DNA of 5,711 bases from DATKKX01 sp035542775 (GTDB lineage Bacteria > Planctomycetota > Phycisphaerae > UBA1845 > UTPLA1): the NCBI GenBank assembly GCA_035542775.1, contig DATKKX010000113.1, positions 1 through 5,711 on the forward strand. Reading direction: 5' to 3'. Below the pieces are notes generated by a model, which was not told where the DNA came from, searched no databases, and was given only the letters and a program-made list of their open reading frames with translations. Both the position numbers and the translations under genes were made by a program. Position 1 is the stretch's first letter, and each line of letters starts with the position of its first letter. This document shows, piece after piece, positions 1 through 4,368 of the stretch.

Positions 1-75
1 GTAACTAAACTCGCGCAACACATGCTCCGCATGCTCAACATGCAGAGCGATCGTTTTGTTCCTAAGGAGCTGTGA
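1..75 (+). CDS. Possible C-terminal end of an unknown protein (partial)
   Basis: The first frame is open from the window edge for 24 codons and stops with TGA at 73-75. The peptide is short and ends FVPKEL. If real, this gene converges on the minus-strand small membrane protein gene, whose stop begins at 78, leaving a 2-nt gap. I do not recognise the family. The minus strand is also open here (ATG at 41 running off the left edge), with only a weak AGGA sequence placed too far upstream, so the coding strand is uncertain. Twenty-four codons cannot settle it. Confidence 0.3.
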   Translation, partial: VTKLAQHMLRMLNMQSDRFVPKEL

Positions 76-77
76 AG

Positions 78-311
78 TCAGTAACTTGCGGAAGGTGTTC
101 GATTTGGGCGCGACCTCTCAATCGTTCTCATAACCCGGAGGCCCGCGACTTGCGGCACGATCTGGACAATCACGAAAACCGCGAGCAGTGCCAACAGACC
201 TCGCAGGAGGCTGGCGGGTTGTCCTGATTCCGGGGGCGCATCGACCGCTGTCGATGTAATCGGCTCGGGCTGTGTCGCGTGCTCCGCACCATCACCCCCT
301 CGCTTATCCAT
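78..311 (-). CDS. Small single-pass membrane protein, 77 aa, unknown function
   Basis: The protein begins MDKRGGDG, has a polar, proline-rich N-terminal part (about residues 1-33), one strongly hydrophobic helix (about 35-58, with LLALLAVFVIV), and a short basic tail (MRTIERSRPNR). I do not recognise a family. The start at 311 was chosen because AAGG at 324-321 lies 9 nt upstream of it; two upstream in-frame ATGs at 320 and 317 sit almost on that site. A much longer reading, back to 395, would overlap the end of the DUF4932 gene. The gene follows the DUF4932 stop by 20 nt, so it is probably the last gene of the same operon. With its positively charged tail after the helix, topology is unclear. 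Confidence is moderate because GC-rich DNA can give spurious short frames. Confidence 0.55.
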   Translation of the reverse strand: MDKRGGDGAEHATQPEPITSTAVDAPPESGQPASLLRGLLALLAVFVIVQIVPQVAGLRVMRTIERSRPNRTPSASY

Positions 312-320
312 AAGCATCAT

Positions 321-324
321 CCTT
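321..324 (-). promoter_or_regulatory. Ribosome binding site deciding the start of the 77-aa membrane protein
   Basis: AAGG on the minus strand lies 9 nt before ATG 311 but directly abuts ATG 320, so it favours the inner start among three closely spaced in-frame ATGs. Confidence 0.4.
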
Positions 325-331
325 GGGCGGG

Positions 332-1504
332 TCACTTGCTGGGCGGAGCCTGAGTAGTACTCGTGTGCCAATCTGAACCCGAGTTGTTGTCCCACTTATC
401 GCCGTCCGTGAAGACAAAATCGATCTGCTTGGCGTCCGGCGGAACCTGCAAGGTCACTTCCCAGGTTTCTTCGGCGGGCTTCTTCATTGGCAGGTCCTTC
501 ACCTGCTGCCAATCGTCAAAGCCGTAGTGAAGCGTGATTTGCTTGGAACCCGCCAACGGCCCGAACAAGGCGAAGTAGGTGATCTTGACGTCCCTGCCTG
601 GTGTGGGCGGATCAGGCGTCACAAGGGCCCGGTCGGGGCCGGCAGGTTTCTCGGCCACGGACGATATGGCCTTGGCCGCGTATTCGTTGAAGAACTCGAC
701 GATGTTCGGCATGAACGCCTCGAGCGTCGGATAGCGATCGCGGTGGCTCTCGTACTCCCCCAGCCGGTCGGCCAACCCGCCGACCCACTCAAAGCCGCGA
801 CCAGCCTGCTGTCGCGTCTCCGACCACGCCGCGATGCGGCCGTTCCTCGCCCTCACATAACGCACCACGCACGCCCGCACCATCGATTCGCGCATCATGG
901 TGTCCCACGTGGAGTATGCCTGCTGCCGCATCTGAACCCCGCACCTGACGAACAGCCGCTCCCCTGCCGGCTTGAGCCGGTCGAGAAACTTGTCGGTGAG
1001 CGGATTGGTATAGGAGTGACAGAACTCATGCACGATCGTCGGAACGACCTCGTCACTGAAAACCGGCACACCATCTTTGTCGAACCGCCAGCAGCCGATG
1101 ATTGCACAGAACGCTTCTCGGCCGTCGGGGTAGCGTATGCTGGGCCCGTAGTTGCCGCCCCCGTTCAGCAGGCCCAGGATCGGGTCGAACCTCGAGTCAG
1201 GCTTCGCCCCAAAGAACGAGTCGAACCATTCCTGAATCCGCTGTTTCTCCAACACATCGTTCATTCGCTCGGCGGCCGCTGCGTACAGCGGCTGATGCTC
1301 TGCGATAAACGCGGCGAAATCGGTGTCCTTGACGAACGACCGGGCCTTCTCCAGGAAATCCCTCGCATCCTCCACCGGCCAGCGGGAATCGAGACCGCTG
1401 TCAGGGCGGTCGAGGGGCACTGCCTCCTTCAAACCGGCGATGCCGTCCACGCGGATGGCCATGGCCATCACCGCATCGTAGCCGACGCCGTGATCCCGCC
1501 GCAT
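332..1504 (-). CDS. DUF4932 metallopeptidase-like protein with CBM25/53-type module, downstream part of a frameshifted gene
   Basis: This frame carries most of a DUF4932 protein: 390 residues from its first ATG. A block typical of the family (FFGAKPDSRFDPILGLLNGG, about 97-116) leads to VHEFCHSY, giving an HExxH motif at 159-163, the zinc-binding and catalytic signature of metallopeptidases. The glutamate in MMRESMVRA (E206) is a candidate third zinc ligand. Residues about 295-382 resemble starch-binding modules CBM25/CBM53, with LHYGFDDW, an evenly spaced 'W-V-L-VP' strand and the end motif DGDKWDNNSGSDW. The family is of unknown function; peptidase activity and alpha-glucan binding are inferred from motifs. 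The ATG at 1504 has no good ribosome binding site. The frame stays open upstream to a TGA at 1567-1565, and its 17 codons before the ATG (WFGKFRQHPV...) still read as family sequence, so this is not the natural start. The missing N-terminus is in the adjoining frame (1776-1555). Together they make 481 residues. Confidence 0.85.
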   Translation of the reverse strand: MRRDHGVGYDAVMAMAIRVDGIAGLKEAVPLDRPDSGLDSRWPVEDARDFLEKARSFVKDTDFAAFIAEHQPLYAAAAERMNDVLEKQRIQEWFDSFFGAKPDSRFDPILGLLNGGGNYGPSIRYPDGREAFCAIIGCWRFDKDGVPVFSDEVVPTIVHEFCHSYTNPLTDKFLDRLKPAGERLFVRCGVQMRQQAYSTWDTMMRESMVRACVVRYVRARNGRIAAWSETRQQAGRGFEWVGGLADRLGEYESHRDRYPTLEAFMPNIVEFFNEYAAKAISSVAEKPAGPDRALVTPDPPTPGRDVKITYFALFGPLAGSKQITLHYGFDDWQQVKDLPMKKPAEETWEVTLQVPPDAKQIDFVFTDGDKWDNNSGSDWHTSTTQAPPSK

Positions 1505-1776
1505 GTCCCGTGCTTTTCGAATGACTGGATGCTGTCGGAACTTGCCGAACCACTTTTCTCCACGTCATCCGCATAAGGTGACTCGGAGTTATCCATGTTG
1601 TATTCGGAACTGCCGGCCAGCCGGAAGACGATGCTCATCAGTTCGACTCGCGGGTCGACGTGCGCGGAGAGGGCCGGCGGCGTTTGGGCTGCGGGCCGAG
1701 TGGTCGGAGGACCATCGGACTGGACCAGCGCGCAAATCGCGACAACACAACTGAAACACAGGTGGGCCGGTCCCAT
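1468..1776 (-). pseudogene. N-terminal part of the DUF4932 gene (signal peptide and domain start), out of frame with the rest
   Basis: Translation starts at ATG 1776, directly after the TAG of the cysteine-rich protein gene (stop and start are adjacent). GGAGG at 1789-1785 lies 8 nt upstream, inside the end of that gene. The first 20 or so residues form an export signal (LCFSCVVAICALV), followed by a proline- and threonine-rich linker. HVDPRVELMSIVFRLAGSSEY (about residues 39-59) is the characteristic opening of DUF4932. True family sequence runs to about K74 (DDVEK). After that the frame reads unrelated residues (SGSASSDSIQ...) to a stop at 1468, while the family sequence resumes in the frame one base away. 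No clean lipobox precedes either cysteine in the signal region, so a Sec signal peptide is more likely than a lipoprotein signal. Confidence 0.75.
1553..1557 (-). other. Frameshift site in the DUF4932 gene (AAAAG run)
   Basis: The minus strand reads GAG AAA AGT GGT. One more A (GAG AAA AAG TGG) would continue DDVEK directly into KWFGKFRQHPVIRKARDM and on to the HExxH domain. The defect is therefore a one-base loss in a homopolymer. It could be a real mutation, a sequencing or assembly error, or a site of slippage. A run of four A is short for efficient transcriptional slippage, and the context is not a classical -1 heptamer, so recoding is the least favoured reading. Confidence 0.75.
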
Positions 1777-2205
1777 CTAGTGCGCCTCCGCCATGAGATT
1801 GGGTGGGGGCAACGGGTTGTGACCGACCACTTCCCGGCCGCAATCGGGGCAATGCGTTTCCTCGTGCAATCCCAGCTTTTCTTTCAACACGACCCAGGTG
1901 GGCTGCTTCTTGGCCTTCCAGACGCCGTCTGGGCACTTCTTCCAGTAGCAAGCCTCTGCGGCGTAGGCCGTGCGCTTCCCGGTAAAGGGAGATTCGATCG
2001 GTTCCTTGTCTCCCGGCTGAAGGGTGTGGCTGAATTGGCGCCCCGTTTCTACATCCACGAACACGCGCGTGTTCGCCTTCGCCGCGACAGAAGAATCGGC
2101 GCCCAGGGACCTCACGGCGATGCCGATCATCAATGCCGTTGAGCACATGGCGCCCAACAGAGTTGCATACCTCTTTGCCCTGCTGAAGGTCCGGTCCTTA
2201 TCCAT
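1777..2205 (-). CDS. Membrane-anchored cysteine-rich (CPDC) protein, 142 aa, unknown function
   Basis: The protein starts MDKDRTFSRAKRY, a basic stretch followed by a hydrophobic segment (about 13-31, LLGAMCSTALMIGIAV) that acts as a signal anchor or signal peptide. The remainder should lie outside the cytoplasm. It contains a strand-like block (VFVDVETGRQF, about 48-58), a SPFTGKRTAY block (72-81), CYWKKC (Cys 86 and 91) and CPDCGREVVGHNP (Cys 119 and 122). The four downstream cysteines could bind a metal or form disulfides. I have the impression of similar planctomycete proteins sharing the 'SPxTGKxT ... CPDCGR' pattern, but none with a known role. Start 2205 was chosen because AGAGG lies 9 nt upstream and because it overlaps the DUF47 stop by 8 nt (ATGGATAA), indicating translational coupling. 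An in-frame start at 2346 would add 47 residues that are only the shadow of the DUF47 gene. The stop codon abuts the DUF4932 start. Confidence 0.8.
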   Translation of the reverse strand: MDKDRTFSRAKRYATLLGAMCSTALMIGIAVRSLGADSSVAAKANTRVFVDVETGRQFSHTLQPGDKEPIESPFTGKRTAYAAEACYWKKCPDGVWKAKKQPTWVVLKEKLGLHEETHCPDCGREVVGHNPLPPPNLMAEAH

Positions 2206-2911
2206 CCAGACTGGCCTCTCGTGGTCGGCCCTGGTGGGCGAGGCTTGTCGTGCGCGCCTCCACGAGTCCGTTCCGTCCACCCGTCCAACAGGCGTTCTTG
2301 ATGACGATCCTCTCCAGAGTATTGGCCACGACCTCGCAGCGATCAATGGCTCGTTCGGTCATGTCGTAAACCTCCTTCCACTTGGCGACGACAATCGGAT
2401 CGGTGGCCGTACGGTAAAGTTCCGCCATGGCCTCATTGTTGATGTCGTCTCCGGCCTTCTCCAGCGAGTGCATCTCGGCGAGGCGGGAGCGGAGGCCGTT
2501 CGATTCTCTGAGGTTGCGAAGCAGCGGAACCGCGGCGCCAAGGCCATAGCAGGCGCTGAGAAACACCTCCGCCTGCTTTTTCAGCCAGGCGGTCGGGTCG
2601 TTTAACTGGTGGGAATCCAGCTTCCTGGCAGCGGCGTTGATCTCATCGACCACCCCCTCGATCTGCATGACCAAGCTGTAAATGTCCTCTCGGTCGAAAG
2701 GTGTAATGAGTGTCGTACCCAGGTGGTTGAGAGTACGGCGGGTGAGGTGACTGCCGTCGTGCCTCAGCCGACGGATAGCGGCTACATGATCGCTGCGATG
2801 GTCGCGATCCCCGGTCACTTTCGTGTACGCTTCGGCAGCGCGGACGAGCAGCCCCGCTGCATCCTCGATGAAACCGAAGAAGCTCGTGTCCCGGGGTGTG
2901 ATACTCAGCAT
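2198..2911 (-). CDS. DUF47 family PhoU-like protein, 237 aa
   Basis: This is an all-helical cytoplasmic protein of the DUF47 (TIGR00153-type) family, built like two PhoU-like helix bundles. Members usually sit beside Pit-type low-affinity phosphate transporters and are thought to modulate them. Family signatures are TLITPFDREDI (about 67-77), the second-repeat motif LEKAGDDINNEAMAELY (150-166), and DRCEVVANTLERIVIKNA (190-207). The first repeat is degenerate: LRHDGSHLTRR (49-59) stands where the family usually has an acidic LE-x-E-x-D pattern. After KNA the protein carries an additional 30-residue tail without recognisable features. ATG 2911 was preferred to TTG 2917 because GAGGGA at 2924-2919 is 7 nt from the ATG but only 1 nt from the TTG. 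It is the first gene of the minus-strand cluster. No Pit gene is visible in the window, so a role in phosphate transport is uncertain. Confidence 0.88.
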   Translation of the reverse strand: MLSITPRDTSFFGFIEDAAGLLVRAAEAYTKVTGDRDHRSDHVAAIRRLRHDGSHLTRRTLNHLGTTLITPFDREDIYSLVMQIEGVVDEINAAARKLDSHQLNDPTAWLKKQAEVFLSACYGLGAAVPLLRNLRESNGLRSRLAEMHSLEKAGDDINNEAMAELYRTATDPIVVAKWKEVYDMTERAIDRCEVVANTLERIVIKNACWTGGRNGLVEARTTSLAHQGRPREASLDG

Positions 2912-2918
2912 GGTCAAA

Positions 2919-2924
2919 TCCCTC
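2919..2924 (-). promoter_or_regulatory. Ribosome binding site deciding the DUF47 start
   Basis: GAGGGA on the minus strand lies 7 nt before ATG 2911, a normal spacing, and is almost fused to the alternative TTG 2917. A GGCCGC-GA-GCGGCC inverted repeat (2925-2938) lies immediately upstream and could fold next to this site in the mRNA. Confidence 0.5.
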
Positions 2925-2987
2925 GGCCGCGAGCGGCCTGCGGCTCATTCGTGAGTTCGCGATCCACTCCCGGACTCGCGCACAGAC

Positions 2988-3010
2988 TTGGGCACCGCAG
3001 CGGCTCCCAA
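2988..3010. promoter_or_regulatory. Imperfect 23-bp palindrome, candidate operator
   Basis: The arms are TTGGG-N2-CCGC and GCGG-N2-CCCAA around a central A (2999). Nine of eleven position pairs match. The centre lies about 88 nt upstream of the DUF47 start, where a repressor or activator site would be plausible. A palindrome of this quality is expected by chance roughly once in a window of this size, so function is only suggested by its place. Confidence 0.25.
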
Positions 3011-3466
3011 CCGTCTAGAAGAGACCTCCGCTATCGGCTCCCTCTTGGAGCAACAGAGCTATTGCCCGCGGTATTCGCACTCCGCGCCTCTGCTAGGCCT
3101 GTGCTGCCCATTCATCGATGGTGTTCACGCACCGTCATACCAGCCGTGCATGTGGCGATCAACGCGGCACTGGTTAAGAATCCTTTAATTCCGAACTATA
3201 TCTTCAATGGCAGCAACAGATAGTTATCGGAACCAAGCGGTGGCGAGCCAATTGCTCTCGATTGCACAAGAGCGTAGTGACCAAGACGCTAGTTCTAGAG
3301 TCCGATATAGTTACCGTTGGCATTGCCCGGCGAGCCCTCATGTTTTTCTGGGCGATCAAATCCCGCCGTGGGCCGGATGTCTCTCCGACTTCGATCACGC
3401 GTCGTATGGCTGGTCCATCCCGCTTATCGATGGGAAACCTCGCATGAATATGCAGGGGGGAATCTC

Positions 3467-3700
3467 GTGATTGGCAGTTTGAACGGTGACAGAACGGTGG
3501 TCGTGACGAGTCTGGCCATCGCCCGCTTGCTCAAGACGCGTACGCAGATCAGCAAGAGGCCTATCGATAGGGTCCTCCTTGTCATGATTTTCCTTTCCTT
3601 CTCCTATCTGTGCGGCCGAGTAAAGCCGCAATGCGACGACCTGAACGCTGAGGCCAAGGAGGCGGGCTTCTCCCCGATGACCCTTGAGGCTGTCCCATGA
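3467..3700 (+). CDS. Doubtful small ORF, 77 aa
   Basis: A GTG at 3467 lies 6 nt after a run of six G (3455-3460) that could serve as a ribosome binding site, and the frame runs to TGA at 3700. The peptide begins with GSLNGDR, has a short hydrophobic stretch (about 36-50, VLLVMIFLSFSYLCG), then a polar tail with one more cysteine. I recognise no family. The codon immediately before the GTG is CTC, so the local reading LVIGSLNGDRT resembles LVLGVLNGDRS near the start of the sigma factor encoded about 380 nt downstream, but the likeness ends there. A competing open frame exists on the minus strand (3631-3395). It may well not be expressed. Confidence 0.2.
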   Translation: MIGSLNGDRTVVVTSLAIARLLKTRTQISKRPIDRVLLVMIFLSFSYLCGRVKPQCDDLNAEAKEAGFSPMTLEAVP

Positions 3701-3715
3701 GACGAGCTATCCGGA

Positions 3716-3759
3716 GTCAGGAATCATGTCAGAATCCTCGCAGGGATAGTGCAGAATCT
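3716..3759 (+). repeat. Three short related direct repeats upstream of the sigma gene
   Basis: GTCAGGAATC (3716-3725), GTCAGAATCC (3728-3737) and TGCAGAATCT (3750-3759) are similar ten-mers starting 12 and 22 nt apart, 70 to 113 nt before the sigma factor start. They could be binding sites for a regulator or part of an autoregulated promoter. They are short and imperfect, and may be chance. Confidence 0.22.
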
Positions 3760-3816
3760 ACTGGAAAAACCGGTCCCTTGTATCACATGTAAGTGATGGC
3801 CATCGCTTTGCCCGCT

Positions 3817-3821
3817 GGAGG
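3817..3821 (+). promoter_or_regulatory. Ribosome binding site deciding the sigma factor start
   Basis: GGAGG lies 7 nt before ATG 3829. It is within the longer in-frame reading that begins at GTG 3793, for which no such site exists, so the shorter start is preferred. GTG 3826 is only 4 nt from it. Confidence 0.65.
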
Positions 3822-3828
3822 AACCGTG

Positions 3829-4368
3829 ATGCCCGCGACAGATGCCACGCTTGTGCTGGGCGTGTTGAACGGCGACCGGTCCGCCTTTGCCGAGCTCTAT
3901 GATCGGCGGGCACGCCTAGTCCGGGTGACCTGTCTGGACGCCACGCGCGATCTCCATGCGGCGGCGGACCTGACGCAGGAGGTTTTCCTTCGGGCCTACA
4001 GCGGGTTGAAAGACCTACGCGATCCGCAGCTTTTCACAGCCTGGCTGGCTGGGATTGCCCGCCAAGTGTGCCGCGAGTGGCGCCGGGGCAAGTTGCGCGA
4101 CCGGAGCGGTTACGCCGGTCTTGCCCGGGCGCAAGCCTCCGCGGCAGCAGAAGAACCACCGGACGAACGTCTGGACCTGCTTTGCGGCGCGCTCGCGGAG
4201 CTGCCCGAACAGGAGCGCCTGAGCCTGCATGCGTTTTACCTGCAGGAGCTGGACGCCGAGCAGGCCCGCACGGTGTTGGGCCTGTCGAGATCAGGTTTCT
4301 ATCACGTGCTGACGAGTGCGCGGCAGCGCCTGCGTCGAATCCTCGCGCGTCAGGAGGTGCAGCGATGA
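3829..4368 (+). CDS. ECF-type RNA polymerase sigma factor, 179 aa
   Basis: This is a sigma-70 family protein of the extracytoplasmic function class, which directs RNA polymerase to a small set of promoters. Region 2 covers about residues 14-86: GDRSAFAELYDRRARLV, then DLTQEVFLRAYSGLKDLRDP (47-66, core binding and -10 recognition) and FTAWLAGIARQVCREWRR. A poorly conserved, alanine-rich linker follows (about 95-115). Region 4 covers about 116-172, with LPEQERLSLHAFYLQELDAE and the helix-turn-helix LGLSRSGFYHVLTSARQRLR that reads the -35 element. The length is normal for the class. The recognition helix (SRSGFYHVL) departs from the common 'SxGTVKSRL' wording, a variant I would expect to read its own -35 sequence. 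The stop overlaps the anti-sigma start (ATGA), so the two are co-translated. Autoregulation is likely for this class but no promoter could be assigned. Confidence 0.93.
   Translation: MPATDATLVLGVLNGDRSAFAELYDRRARLVRVTCLDATRDLHAAADLTQEVFLRAYSGLKDLRDPQLFTAWLAGIARQVCREWRRGKLRDRSGYAGLARAQASAAAEEPPDERLDLLCGALAELPEQERLSLHAFYLQELDAEQARTVLGLSRSGFYHVLTSARQRLRRILARQEVQR
4352..4357 (+). promoter_or_regulatory. Ribosome binding site of the anti-sigma gene inside the sigma gene
   Basis: AGGAGG lies 7 nt before ATG 4365, within the last codons of the sigma factor, and fixes the overlapping ATGA start. Confidence 0.7.

Larger units (their letters stand above)
2912..3828. other. Divergent intergenic region with no convincing gene
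   Basis: About 0.9 kb separates the DUF47 start (minus) from the sigma factor start (plus). It has longer AT-rich patches (for example 3174-3210) than the flanking genes. Open frames here are short, overlap in several frames and show no family motif on either strand. I saw no tRNA T-loop pattern, CRISPR repeat or insertion-sequence terminal repeats. It must contain promoters for both divergent units, but no strong -35/-10 pair stands out. The best plus-strand match is TTAAGA, 17 nt, TATATC at 3174-3202, which leads into no clear gene. It may contain decayed coding sequence or a non-coding RNA that I cannot identify by eye. Confidence 0.6.

Noticed and set aside
29..43. GCATG-CTCAA-CATGC hairpin as the terminator of the minus-strand operon
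   Set aside because: The stem is five pairs without a following T-run. It is better explained by the 9-nt repeat.
72..227. Short plus-strand frame starting GTG at 72 behind AAGGAG (63-68)
   Set aside because: It is antisense to the small membrane protein, lies too close to the putative ribosome site, and its translation has no family or membrane features.
527..1576. Long plus-strand open frame of 349 codons
   Set aside because: It lies opposite the DUF4932 gene, whose minus-strand frame has clear family motifs. The plus reading is rich in Arg, His and Pro and lacks motifs, as expected for the shadow of a GC-rich gene.
2206..2346. Longer N-terminus for the cysteine-rich protein, starting at 2346
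   Set aside because: The added 47 residues lie wholly within the DUF47 gene, are Arg/Ser-rich, and would bury the signal anchor. ATG 2205 has a suitable ribosome binding site and a coupling overlap.
1589..2605. Open frames on either strand overlapping the cysteine-rich and DUF47 genes (for example 1660-2142, 2024-2605 plus; 1589-2146 minus)
   Set aside because: They share the DNA of two well-supported minus-strand genes and show low-complexity, Arg-rich translations with no recognisable domain.
3037..3051. GCTCC-CTCTT-GGAGC hairpin as a terminator
   Set aside because: The stem is only five pairs, there is no T-run after it on either strand, and it does not follow the end of any gene.
3174..3202. 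TTAAGA-17 nt-TATATC promoter-like pair on the plus strand
   Set aside because: Each hexamer matches the consensus at only four of six positions and no convincing gene follows for several hundred bases.
3560..3571. Perfect 12-bp palindrome CCTATCGATAGG
   Set aside because: About one such palindrome is expected by chance in this length of sequence, and there is no second copy or clear promoter next to it.
3793..3828. Longer N-terminus for the sigma factor, from GTG 3793
   Set aside because: No ribosome binding site precedes it, while a perfect GGAGG sits 7 nt before ATG 3829, and region 2 begins soon after that start.
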